Assembly: GCA_963752585.1 (NCBI GenBank)
Contig: CAVVYV010000008.1
Location: 124,001-188,000 of the forward strand
DNA length: 64,000 nucleotides
Source of the DNA: CAVVYV01 sp963752585
Lineage (GTDB): Bacteria > Actinomycetota > Thermoleophilia > Solirubrobacterales > 70-9
Direction of reading: 5' to 3'
The first letter of the stretch is position 1; every line of letters begins with the position of its first letter. This document shows, one piece after another, positions 19,444-27,848 of the stretch. The notes below the pieces were generated by a model. That model saw only the letters and a program-made list of their open reading frames with translations. It had not been told where the DNA came from and did not search any database. A program made the position numbers and the translations under genes.

Positions 19444-20475
19444 CGGCTCGACCGGGTCGAGCGATCTCGACCCTGAGGGGCTCGGCGCCCGGCGGGCGGA
19501 GCGCCCGGGCTCGTAGTGCGAGGGGGCCACCCCGGACTCCAGCTCCAGGCGCCGCACCCGCTCGAAGATCCGCTGGGCGATCACCCGCTGGCCCGGCGAG
19601 CGCCTCGCCGATGATCCCGAGGGCGAACATCTGGACCGAGGCGAGGAAGAGGACCGCGCCGAGGATCAGCGACTGGATGTGGCCGCTGCGGTCGCCGTTG
19701 AGGATCCAGTCGAGCAGGAACGGGCTCCAGGCGGCGAGCGCGGCAGGAGGAAGAGCGCCGCCAGGACCATGAACACCCGGAGCGGCTCGTAGAGGACGTA
19801 GGTGCGGAAGAGGCCGACGGCGCTGCGCCGCACGTAGGAGGAGGTGGAGCCGAACAGCCGCGACCGCCGCGCGACAGGCTGGCTCTCGGTGGGAACGTGC
19901 TCGACCGCGACCAGCATCTTCCCCGCCTGCACCAGGCTCTCGAGCGTGTAGGTGTAGTTCGAGACCACCATCAGCCCGAGCGCCGCCTCGCGGTTGTAGG
20001 CGCGAAAGCCCGAGGTGGTGTCGGGGACGCTGGTCCCCGAGGCGCGCCGCACCACCCAGCTCCCCAGCCGCTGGAGCAGCCGCTTCGCCGGGCTGAAGTG
20101 CTCGACGTTGCGCACCTGGCGGTCGCCGACCACCATGTCGGCGCGGCCGGCGAGGATCGGCTCCACCAGCCGGGGGATGTCGGCCGCCGGGTACTGGTTG
20201 TCGGCGTCGGTGTTGACGATCACGTCGGCGCCCAGCTTCAGCGCCGCATCGAGCCCCGCCTGGAAGGCGGCGGCGAGGCCCTTGTTGTTGGTGAGGCGGA
20301 CGAGGTGGTCGACCCCGCCGGCGCGGGCCACCTCGGCGGTGCGGTCGGTGGAGCCGTCGTCGATCACCAGCCACTCGACCAGGTCGAAGCCCGGGACCTG
20401 GCGCGGCAGCTCCTCGAGCACCCGCGGCAGGGTCTCCTCCTCGTTCAGGCAGGGGACCTGGATGATCAGCTTCAT
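19440..20475 (-). CDS. Family 2 glycosyltransferase, polyprenyl-phosphate sugar transferase type
   Basis: The GT-A domain starts MKLIIQVPCLNEEETLPRVL, then EWLVIDDGSTDRT, LTNNKGLAAAFQAGLD, and VNTDADNQYPAADIPRLV with the metal-binding DAD. The later VPDTTSGFRAYNREAALGL and SNYTYTLESLVQAGK segments match the dolichol-phosphate-mannose synthase subgroup. Two C-terminal membrane helices follow (FMVLAALFLLP; SLILGAVLFLASVQMFALGII), then a soluble tail with LELESGVAPSHYEPGR. It would load a sugar from an NDP donor onto a polyprenyl phosphate or related lipid. Breaks near 19742 and 19600; the last few codons before 19440 are uncertain. The first 290 residues are unbroken. Confidence 0.84.
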
Positions 20476-20507
20476 CGCGCGCGGATCGTACGCCCGCCGC
20501 CGCTTCC

Positions 20508-22504
20508 CTACTTTGCGGCCTTCTTCCGCTTCTTCCTCACGCACTTGCCCCGCTTCTTGACGAAGCCCTTCTTGCACTTCGTTTTCGGTTCGGACGTGGT
20601 CACAACCGTCGGCGGGCTCGCCGGCGTCTGAGGCTGCGGGGGATCCGTCTGGGTGTAGCTGATCGTCTTCGGGAAGACCCCGGTCGAGCAGTGGGAGATC
20701 CCGTAGGCGGTCTGGACCGTCCCGTAGAAGGTCGTGGTCGCGTTGTGGGGGAGCGGGCTCGAGACGATCCCCGGGCCGGCGAAGGCGGCCGGGGTGGCCG
20801 GAGCGCCGGTCAGCACCGTGCAACTCGGGTTGGTGAAGAGGCGAACGGTCGGGATGCCGGTCGAGTCCGCCGCCACCGACCCGCGCACGTTCGGGGTGTC
20901 GTCCAGGTTCGGCGAGGCCGGAGTGGTGCCCGTGAAGGTCGGCGGCGCGATCTGGATCTCGGCCGCGCCGATGTCGGCGCCGTCGCCTAGGGGCGGATTC
21001 GAGATGTCGCTGAAGAAGGCCGGGCGGGCGAGGCCTCGCTGGTCCTCGTCGGCGACCGTCTGGGAGGCGGCGCTGCCCTTGTCGACCACCGGGCTGCCCG
21101 GCAGCGGGAGCATCGTCAGGCCGAGGCCTCCGTTGGCGGCAAGCGGGTTGAGCTCCGGGTCGGTGCCACCGACGACATCGCTCGGATCCGGCAGGTCGGT
21201 CGCTTGGGTGAAGCTGCAGCTCGATGTGGTGGAGCCGGGGTGATACTCGACGTTGAAGCCGTTGGAGGCGACGCTGCCGGAGCAGTTGGAGGTCCCGCTT
21301 GTCGCCCCGACCGGCTCGGCGACGATCGTGTTCGAGAAGTTCGCCTGGCCAGGGGCCTCGGCGAACAGGTTGGCCCCGACGGTGTCGAGTGAGTTGAGGC
21401 CGTTGCCGGCGATGGTCGAGCCGATCACCGGCATCGGGTTGGCGACCACGAGTGCACCGGCGGCGCGGCGCTCGGTGCCGCCCGGGCCCGAGCCGACTGC
21501 GGAGTTCCCGTTGATCGTGCTCAGCTCGATCCGGGAGCCGCCGCCGCCGTCGATGCGGATCCCGGCGCCTTTCGTGGAGACGCTGCCCGTCAATCCCGTG
21601 GCAGACACCCCGTTGGTGATGATCGAGGTCTGCTCGATCGCCGCGTCGTTCGACGCGAAGATCCCGCCGCCAACGGCCTCGTCACGAATCGAGGCGTCGG
21701 TGCTCTGGTCGTTGATCGTCGCCGTGTTTGCGCCGACCCGGCTGTTCCTGACCGTTAGCTCCCCGTCGAGGTGGAAGATGCCGCCCCCGCGGGCGAAGAC
21801 GGTGCTCACGAGAGCATCGGAGTTGTCCGCGACGACGCTGTTTAGTTCGACGATCGAGGAATCGATCGTCAGGTCGGCGTCCGTATAGATCGCGCCGCCC
21901 TCGGCACCCGCCGTGCTGCCCGTGGCGGCGCTGTTGCCATGGGCGGTCACGGTGTTGCCGGTGAGCACGACGTCGATGAGGGTCAGTTGCGTGTGGTTCA
22001 GGATTCCGCCTCCGCGCTGGAGCCCGTTCCCGTCCAGGGTTCCGCTGGTGATCCGAAGTCCCGAGACCGTGACCTGATCGCCGACGCCCTCGTCGGTGAG
22101 CAGGATCCGGTCGGTGGCATTCGAGTTGGTGATCTCGAGGTTGGCGCTGCCCGTGCCCGCGATCGTGGTGTCGCTCGTGAGCTGGAGCTGGGTGCCGACT
22201 GTGACGAGGTCGATCGTCTCGATCGACCCCCCGACCGGGAAGGCGAGGGGGGTCGAAAGTGATCGTGTCGGTGGGCGTTCCGGCGATGCATCCCCCGGTC
22301 GCGGTGTCGGTGTTCGCCGCCACGGTCGCCTCTCGCAGGGAGCAGTTCGTCCCCGGATCCGTTCTCGTCCGCGGTCGTATCGACCGTGATCGTCGCGGCG
22401 GCTGCCCCCGCCGCCAGGGTGAGCGAAGCGGCGACGGTCAACCCGGCCGCGATCGTCACACGGCTGGCCCTGGTCAGAATCCCTTCCTCTCTCGTCCCGC
22501 GCAT
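20508..22504 (-). CDS. Secreted CSLREA-domain beta-helix protein (two frame breaks)
   Basis: A signal peptide (ASRVTIAAGLTVAASLTLAAGAAAA) is followed by ITVDTTADENG and, in another frame, the NCSLREATVAANT motif that defines the CSLREA domain, and then a long right-handed beta-helix built from short Asn/Gly/Thr-rich turns such as ITNSNATDRILLTD and GAEGGAIYTDADLTIDSSI. Near the C-terminus come GADIGAAEI, an Ig-like segment (PTVRLFTNPSC) and a basic tail KCKKGFVKKRGKCVRKKRKK. Breaks are near 22360 and 22255; the remaining 480 codons are open. It is probably a surface or secreted protein of unknown function. A GAGGAAGG sequence lies inside the first codons, so translation may begin slightly downstream. 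Confidence 0.8.
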
Positions 22505-22607
22505 ACGAGCGCCAATCACGTTAGCGGCCGGATCAGCGTCCGCCGCCGGCAGGCTCCAGAAGATCCGTCCAGGTCCCCGCCTGGGACGGGGTCGTAGGGT
22601 CTCCCGG

Positions 22608-23429
22608 GTGAGCTCCGATTCCGCGACTCGGCTCGAGGTCGAGCGGCTCGGCGAGGGGCCGCCGGTGCTGTTCGTCCACGGGAGCGTGGTCGGCGCCGAG
22701 CGGACCTGGCGGAAGCAGCGGGCGTTGGCCGGGCGCTGGAGCCTGATCCTTCCCAGCCGCCCCGGCTTCGGCGGCAGTCCGCCGCTCGAGCGCGGCGACT
22801 TCGAGGCTGAGGCGCCGCTGTTCGCCGAGCTCCTCGGCGACGGCGCCCACCTCGTCGGGCACTCCTACGGCGGCGTGATCGCGCTGCTCGCCGCCGCCGA
22901 GCGGCCGCAGGCGGTCCGCTCGCTCACCGTCTCCGAGCCGGGCGCCCTCCGGCTGGCCGCCGGCGATCCCGAGGTTGACGCGATGATCGAGAACGGCGAC
23001 ACCCTCTACCGCGACCCCGAGTCGATCCCGCCCGCCCTCTTCCTCCGCCTCTTCCGCACCGGGGTCGGCTCGGCGAACGAGACCCCCGACCGGCTCCCCG
23101 ATTGGCTCGCCCGGGGGGCGCGGTTGCTGAAGACCGAGCGCCCGCCTTGGGAGGCGGAGGTTCCGCTCGATCGGCTCGCCGACGCGGGCTTCCCGGCGCT
23201 GGTGATCTCGGGCGGGCACTCGCCCGTATTCGAGAAGGTCTGCGATGCCCTCGCCGAGCGCCTCGGCGCCGAGCGCGCCGTGATCCCCGGCCGCGGCCAC
23301 ACGATCCCCAGCACCGGCGAGCCCTACAACCGCGCCCTCGAGCGGCATCTCGTTGCGAGCGCTGCCGCGAGGCGCACTCGCAACCTCGAGCGCCCCGACC
23401 TGGATTCGAACCAGGGGCCTTCTCCTTAG
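22608..23429 (+). CDS. Alpha/beta hydrolase
   Basis: The fold markers are in order: VLFVHGSVVGAERTW (oxyanion HG), WSLILPSRPGFGGSPP, nucleophile elbow LVGHSYGGVIAL with catalytic Ser, ALVISGGHSPVFEK and GRGHTIPSTG with catalytic His. About 260 residues is usual. The GTG start (SSDSATRLEVERLG) is preceded by CCGG only, so the start is moderate. As written the frame runs into the opposite-strand tRNA gene and stops there (ending DLDSNQGPSP), a well-known artefact of reading antisense tRNA. The true end is probably near 23350, ahead of the hairpin, if one base is wrong. The substrate is unknown. Confidence 0.82.
   Translation: MSSDSATRLEVERLGEGPPVLFVHGSVVGAERTWRKQRALAGRWSLILPSRPGFGGSPPLERGDFEAEAPLFAELLGDGAHLVGHSYGGVIALLAAAERPQAVRSLTVSEPGALRLAAGDPEVDAMIENGDTLYRDPESIPPALFLRLFRTGVGSANETPDRLPDWLARGARLLKTERPPWEAEVPLDRLADAGFPALVISGGHSPVFEKVCDALAERLGAERAVIPGRGHTIPSTGEPYNRALERHLVASAAARRTRNLERPDLDSNQGPSP
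23352..23384. terminator. Inverted repeat between hydrolase and tRNA-Arg, possible hairpin terminator
   Basis: GTTGCGAG at 23352-23359 pairs perfectly with CTCGCAAC at 23377-23384, and inner GC bases can extend the stem with a small bulge. There is no T-run on either strand, so this is not a canonical intrinsic terminator. It sits between the end of the hydrolase and the 3' end of the convergent tRNA gene, where transcription from both sides should stop. Confidence 0.4.
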
Positions 23430-23464
23430 GAGGGAGACGCTCTATCCAGCTGAGCTATCGGGGC
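23391..23464 (-). tRNA. tRNA-Arg (anticodon CCU)
   Basis: On the minus strand a cloverleaf reads GCCCCGA acceptor arm, TAGCTCAGCTGGATAGAGC D-arm, an anticodon stem with loop CTCCTAA (anticodon CCT), GGTTCGAATCC T-arm and TCGGGGC acceptor return. The discriminator is G and no CCA is encoded. The anticodon reads AGG, a rare Arg codon in high-GC genomes. The convergent hydrolase frame ends inside it. The low-GC sugar gene pair begins about 44 bases beyond its 5' end. Confidence 0.95.
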
Positions 23465-23507
23465 CCGCAGCTCATCGTAAGGTCGCCCTGGTATTAGTGT
23501 CACCCGG

Positions 23508-24626
23508 ATGAAGGCGCTCGTCACGGGAGGGGCGGGAATGATCGGGTCCCACCTGGTCGACGCTCTTCTGGATCAAGGACGCGAGGTTCGCATCCTCGAC
23601 AACCTCGATCCGGGATCGCACCGCGGGCGACCCGCGTGGATACCTTCCGAGGCGGAGTTCGTCGAAGGGGACATAAGGGAGCGAGAGCGCCTGGCCGCGT
23701 GCCTCGAAGGAGTCGACGACGTCTACCACCTCGCGGCTGCCGTCGGCGGTGTCACAGACGAGATCGCCACCTTCTTCGATGTGAACGCGACTGGATCCGC
23801 GTTGATCCTGGAGACGATCGCACGGCGGGGCCTGGGGATCCGCAAGCTGGTGGCGGCGTCTTCTCAGGCCACCTATGGCGAGGGGCTGTACAGATGCGGA
23901 GAGCACGGCGTCGTTCAGCCGACCCTGCGATCCATTGCCGACATGGCGCGGGGCGAATGGGAGCCCCCGTGCCCAGAATGTGGACGGCCGCTTGCTCCGC
24001 TGCTCACGGATGAGACCGCGCGCCTGAACGGCGAGACGCCATATGCCGTCAGCAAGATCGCCGCTGAGCGCACTGTGGTCGGTCTTGGCAAGCGGCTCGG
24101 GATCCCCACCGTCGCACTCCGCTTCGCCGTCGTCTACGGGCCCCGCCAGTCGGTCTTCAATCCCTATACGGGCATCCTCTCGATCTTCTCGACGCTGCTT
24201 CTCAACGGGCGCCAGCCACGTGCGTTCGAAGATGGGCGTGAGACCCGGGACTTCGTCTTCGTCGGCGATGTCGTCAGAGCGACGATGACCGCGATGGATC
24301 GGGATGACGCCAACGGGAAGGTGCTCAATGTCGGTCGCGGTCAACCCGTGACGATCATCGAGGTGATCGAGACCCTCGCCCGCGCCTACGGACTAGAGCC
24401 GGACTATGTCGTCACGGGCGAGTACCGGTCCGGAGATGTGCGGCATCTCGCCCTCGATGCAAGCCGGATGCGGGCTTTGGGCTGGACCCCCGAGACGGCG
24501 CTCGACGACGGGCTCGCTGCCATGGCTAAGTGGATTCGCAGCCTTGGCCCCCTCGAGGACGTCTTCAGCGGCACGCTCGCCGAGCAGCGCGAGCAGGGTG
24601 CCATCCTCCAGAGCGACCCGCGGTAG
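23508..24626 (+). CDS. NAD-dependent sugar epimerase/dehydratase (extended SDR) with internal Cys motif
   Basis: An intact 372-residue extended SDR. MKALVTGGAGMIGSHLV carries the NAD-binding GxxGxxG, VYHLAAAVGG follows, then AASSQATYGEG and the catalytic YAVSK (YxxxK). Between residues about 130 and 160 lies an insert with YRCGEHG and PPCPECGRPL, four cysteines spaced like a zinc ribbon, as in a subset of UDP-glucose 4-epimerase-like proteins. The C-terminal substrate domain has FVGDVVRATMTAM and RSGDVRHLALDASRMRALGW. It starts MKALV 44 bases after the tRNA. Base use is closer to 63% GC than its neighbours and there is no frame break. Exact sugar product is unknown; epimerase or 4,6-dehydratase are both possible. 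Confidence 0.88.
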   Translation: MKALVTGGAGMIGSHLVDALLDQGREVRILDNLDPGSHRGRPAWIPSEAEFVEGDIRERERLAACLEGVDDVYHLAAAVGGVTDEIATFFDVNATGSALILETIARRGLGIRKLVAASSQATYGEGLYRCGEHGVVQPTLRSIADMARGEWEPPCPECGRPLAPLLTDETARLNGETPYAVSKIAAERTVVGLGKRLGIPTVALRFAVVYGPRQSVFNPYTGILSIFSTLLLNGRQPRAFEDGRETRDFVFVGDVVRATMTAMDRDDANGKVLNVGRGQPVTIIEVIETLARAYGLEPDYVVTGEYRSGDVRHLALDASRMRALGWTPETALDDGLAAMAKWIRSLGPLEDVFSGTLAEQREQGAILQSDPR

Positions 24627-24630
24627 TCGG

Positions 24631-25665
24631 TCAGCGCTCAGCGGGACCGGAGCTGCCGATTGCAACCATCGAGTCACCGCGCGCCAGATAGCGCCTCGCA
24701 ACACCTGGCGCCAGCGCCCCCAACGCGGCTTTCGCTCGCATCGAGAGGGAGTAACCCGTCCCCGTCGCGATTGAACGCATGAGCCGACGCGCTTCTGGCT
24801 GTCCGGTAACCACGGCCTGCATTGCTTCAAGGGCCGCGGCCCCCCGATCGTTCTCCTCGATCACTTCGATCGCGATGCGCCGTTCCTGCTGAGCGAGCAG
24901 GCCGCCGTCGAGGAGCTTCTTCAGCATCACAATGTTCTCGCGGCAGTTTCGAGCCGGGTCCGAGGAGAGGCTGGTGTGACCGAAGCGCCATATGTAGAGG
25001 GGGCGGTCGATGAGGCCGACAGCGGAGCCGCTCAGAATCAGCCTGATCCAGCAGTCCCAGTCGAAGGTGACCTGAAGTGACTCGTCGAACCCGCCTACGG
25101 CGAGGAGTCGAGTGCGGCGAATCGCCGGCCAGCCGAAGAAGCAGCTGCGGAGGATCGCCGCCCGCTGATTGCTCACATCGAAGTCGTGTCGCTCTCCGTA
25201 GCTGGCAACCGGCTTCCCATTCAGCTCCATCACCGCATCGGTCGCGATCACGTCAAGGTCGGGCCGAGCGACAGCAAGGTCGGCAATCGCCTCGAGCCTA
25301 GTCGGGGCGAACGCATCGTCCTGATCAAGCTGCAGCACGAACTCCGAGCGCGCCGCTCGCGCGGCGACGTTGAGGGCCGACGGGGAGCCGCCGTTCTCCT
25401 TCCGGGTCAGGACCAGCCGATCGCCGTACGGAGCAAGAGCTGCCTCGAGCTCATCCGTCGACCCGTCGTCGCAGATGACGATCTCGTCCGCGGGAAGCGT
25501 CTGGGCGAGGACCGACTCGATCGCCTTGCCGATGATTGCCGCACCCTGGTATGCCGGGATGATCACCCCAAGCGTCGGCCGGCGGCCGGCAGCGGTGACA
25601 GGCACGGTAGGAGCGGGCGCCAGTACATGCCGGGAGATCGGCGCCCCCGCCTGTTCGGGCTTCAT
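24631..25665 (-). CDS. Family 2 glycosyltransferase
   Basis: An intact 344-residue GT-A enzyme: LGVIIPAYQGAAIIGKAIES, DEIVICDDGSTDE, LTRKENGGSPSALNVAARAA, and FVLQLDQDDAF with the DQD metal motif, then FFGWPAIRRTRLLAVGGFDES and TFDWDCWIRLI (acceptor-side ED-like motif). No transmembrane segment is present, so it acts in the cytoplasm on a nucleotide-sugar donor. Its stop is 4 bases from the stop of the convergent epimerase, and the two share lower GC content, which suggests they were acquired as a unit for a polysaccharide or glycolipid. The acceptor is unknown. Confidence 0.88.
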   Translation of the reverse strand: MKPEQAGAPISRHVLAPAPTVPVTAAGRRPTLGVIIPAYQGAAIIGKAIESVLAQTLPADEIVICDDGSTDELEAALAPYGDRLVLTRKENGGSPSALNVAARAARSEFVLQLDQDDAFAPTRLEAIADLAVARPDLDVIATDAVMELNGKPVASYGERHDFDVSNQRAAILRSCFFGWPAIRRTRLLAVGGFDESLQVTFDWDCWIRLILSGSAVGLIDRPLYIWRFGHTSLSSDPARNCRENIVMLKKLLDGGLLAQQERRIAIEVIEENDRGAAALEAMQAVVTGQPEARRLMRSIATGTGYSLSMRAKAALGALAPGVARRYLARGDSMVAIGSSGPAER

Positions 25666-25689
25666 CGCCGGGAGTGTAGATCCCCTCGG

Positions 25690-26316
25690 CTACCCCGGCT
25701 CGTAGAGGCTCTCCCCGGCGAGCCTCGCGCCCTTGTTGGTCCAGAGGCTTACCTCGAGGTAGAGGTCGTCGGGAAAGCCTTTGACCGCGTCGACCGCGAT
25801 CAGAGTGAAGCGCTCGTCGCTGACCGGGGTCTGGTCCACGACGTCGCCGTCGAGCTCCGCGGTGGCGCCATGTGCTCCCCGGATCAGCGGAGTGCCCCAG
25901 ACCAGGGTGACGTCGCCGCGCCGCTTCCCCTCACCGCGCCAGGTCCCGATCACCTCCTCGTTCAGGTCGATCTGCCAGTCGGGGTTGGTGTCGGCGGTCT
26001 GGTCGGTGAAGTCGGCCAGCGCCCGGAGGTCGGTCGGCTCGCCCTCCTCCGGACGGACGAAGGAGACGTAGCCGAAGTACTCGCTCGGCCGCTCGGCTCC
26101 CTCCACCGGCGCCACCGCCGGGACGTAGACGCGGCCGCCCCAGCTCCGCTCCGGGAACCAGGTGACCTCGCTGGGCGGCCCGCCCGCCTCCGAGACGTGG
26201 GGCTCACAGGCCTTCGCGAATTCGTCGCGGAGGCGCTGGGCGTGGCGGCCGTAGGGAAGCCCCTCGACGCTGGCGTCGGCGATGAAGCGGGGGAACGGGC
26301 GGGCGAGCGGCGGCAT
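25690..26316 (-). CDS. Conserved-looking protein of unknown function
   Basis: An intact 208-residue soluble protein with no signal peptide or helix. It begins MPPLARPFPRFIADASVEGL, is rich in acidic and aromatic residues (WFPERSWGGRVYVPAVAP, EYFGYVSFVRPEEGEP, NPDWQIDLNEEVIGTWRG) and ends in a beta-rich segment SDERFTLIAVDAVKGF and DLYLEVSLWTNKGARLAG. I do not recognise a family. Codon use is the local high-GC pattern and it is 13 bases downstream of galT on the same strand, so it is probably the last gene of that operon. Confidence 0.7.
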   Translation of the reverse strand: MPPLARPFPRFIADASVEGLPYGRHAQRLRDEFAKACEPHVSEAGGPPSEVTWFPERSWGGRVYVPAVAPVEGAERPSEYFGYVSFVRPEEGEPTDLRALADFTDQTADTNPDWQIDLNEEVIGTWRGEGKRRGDVTLVWGTPLIRGAHGATAELDGDVVDQTPVSDERFTLIAVDAVKGFPDDLYLEVSLWTNKGARLAGESLYEPG

Positions 26317-26329
26317 CGGCTGGAGGAGA

Positions 26330-27379
26330 CTAGTCGAGCGCCTCGCGCAGCTCGTCGGCCGCGCGCTCCGGCGGGTAGATGTTCAGCTCGACCTCGGTGG
26401 ACATCTCGAAGCCGGCGCGGATCCCGATCCGCGGGGCGATGTCGAGGTGCCAGTGGAAGCTCTCCACCCCCCGCGGGGCGGTCCGCACCCAGAGGTTGAG
26501 CTGGGGGAGCCCGTCGAAGCGAGCCGCGAGCGCCCTGATCGCGGTGCCAAGCATCGCCGTCCCCACCTCGCCGTCGTCCTCGAAGCTCGGCGCCGCCCGC
26601 CGCGGCGCCAGCCGGAGCTCGAATGGCGAGCGCGAGGCCCAGGGGCAGACGAGCACCGCGTCGTCGTCGATCGCCACCAGGCGCTCCTTCCGGCGGACCT
26701 CCTCGGTGACGATGTCGGAGAGCAGGTCGCCTCCGGCGGTCCGCTCGTGGTAGGCGCTGAAGCGCTCGCGCTCGCGAGCGACCGCGGCCGGGACGAAGCC
26801 GAGCCCGTAGAGCTGGGCGTGACTGTGCTCGAGCGAGGCGCCGGCGTCCCGCCCCTCGTTGACGATCAGCTGCAGGTAGGCCGACTCGCTCGAGAGCGCT
26901 CGCATCCGGGTGCGCCAGCCGGCGACCGCCGCGCCAAGCTCGTCGCCGGTGAGCTCGGCGAGCGAGGTCCGGTGCCGCGGCGAGTGGATGATCACCTCGT
27001 GATGCCCCGTCGCGGGCACCGATGAGAAGAGGTCGGGCTCGGCCCCCCGGGCCGCCGCCCGCAGGGGGTCGGCGCTGGCGGCGAAGCCGGTCTCGACCTC
27101 GCCTCCATCCCACCCCTCCTTGGGTTCGGCGACCGCCGGATAGAGGTTGGGGACGGCGCGGACGCGCCAGCCGGCGCTGTCGGCCCCCCCGCCGCCGGGC
27201 CGGTCCGCCCAGGTCTCGGGCGGGGTGCGGTCCTCGCGGCCCTCGCAGAATGGGCAGTCCTCGGCCTTCGCCGGTGGACGCTCGCTGACGAACTCGATCG
27301 GGCGCTCGGCCCGCGCCGGTGCCAGGATCGTCCGCAGGCCGGTGAGCTGGTCGATTCGGATCTCTGGGTCGGCGCTCAC
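26330..27379 (-). CDS. galT: Galactose-1-phosphate uridylyltransferase family protein
   Basis: A HIT-superfamily nucleotidyltransferase of about 349 residues. It shows CPFCEG (zinc Cys pair), RAVPNLYPAV, ATGHHEVIIHSPRH, and LIVNEGRDAGASLEHSHAQLYG, where HSHAQ takes the place of the catalytic HPH of GalT; the terminal part HWHLDIAPRIG completes the signature. It would swap UMP between UDP-glucose and galactose-1-phosphate in the Leloir pathway, though ADP-specific relatives exist. The GTG at 27379 has a GGAGG four bases upstream; the ATG at 27412 lies in the conserved tail of the upstream GNAT and is less likely. Without one inferred indel the frame is continuous with the GNAT gene. Confidence 0.8.
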   Translation of the reverse strand: MSADPEIRIDQLTGLRTILAPARAERPIEFVSERPPAKAEDCPFCEGREDRTPPETWADRPGGGGADSAGWRVRAVPNLYPAVAEPKEGWDGGEVETGFAASADPLRAAARGAEPDLFSSVPATGHHEVIIHSPRHRTSLAELTGDELGAAVAGWRTRMRALSSESAYLQLIVNEGRDAGASLEHSHAQLYGLGFVPAAVARERERFSAYHERTAGGDLLSDIVTEEVRRKERLVAIDDDAVLVCPWASRSPFELRLAPRRAAPSFEDDGEVGTAMLGTAIRALAARFDGLPQLNLWVRTAPRGVESFHWHLDIAPRIGIRAGFEMSTEVELNIYPPERAADELREALD

Positions 27380-27813
27380 AGGCCTCCGCTCCCGCCGAGG
27401 CGGCTTGGTCATCGCGACGTGCTCGATTCCCTCCTCGATGAAGGGCTCGCCCTCGGCCACGGTACCCGGCGGCGGCGTAGAAGCCCTCGGCCCGGCGCTG
27501 GGCGTGGAGGAGCATCGAGGAGGCGGCCTGGCGGCGAGCTTCCTCCTCAGCACGCTTCGAGCAGCTTCCGGCCGACCCCCGTCCCGCGGCGGCGGCGCTC
27601 GACCGCCATCCGCTCGAGCTTGCACCTGCGACCGATCAGGCGCAGCCGGCAGGTCGCGACCACGCCCGACTCGTCGAGGGCGACGATCTGGGTCGCCTCG
27701 TCGTCGAGATCATCGAGCTCGGCCTCTGGGTCGACGCCTTGCTCGTCGCAGAAGACCCGCACCCGCAGGTCCATCGCCGCGCGCACCTCGGCGGCGTCGC
27801 GGGCCGGCCGCAC
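27376..27813 (-). CDS. GNAT-family N-acetyltransferase (frame-broken)
   Basis: The first 88 residues are open: FCDEQGVDPEAELDDLDDEA (as in ElaA/GNAT proteins), SGVVATCRLRLIG and KLERMAVERRRRGTGVGRKLLEA, the acetyl-CoA-binding R/QxxGxG/A motif. After breaks near 27550 and 27485 the C-terminal part appears: ASSMLLHAQRRAEGFYAAAGY, then PFIEEGIEHVAM, a standard GNAT ending. About 145 residues in total. The GTG start is 36 bases after the slipin stop. Its stop is inferred to overlap the galT GTG as GTGA. The acetyl acceptor is unknown. Confidence 0.74.
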
Positions 27814-27848
27814 AGTGAGCGTCAGCCGGCCAGTCGGCGCTCAAGCCG

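Noticed and set aside
23352..23384. CRISPR-like repeat
   Set aside because: Only one inverted pair is present; there are no repeated units with spacers here or anywhere seen in the window.
23391..25700. Integrative element inserted at tRNA-Arg
   Set aside because: The low-GC genes lie on the 5' side of the tRNA, there is no integrase, and I found no repeat of the tRNA 3' end on the far side.
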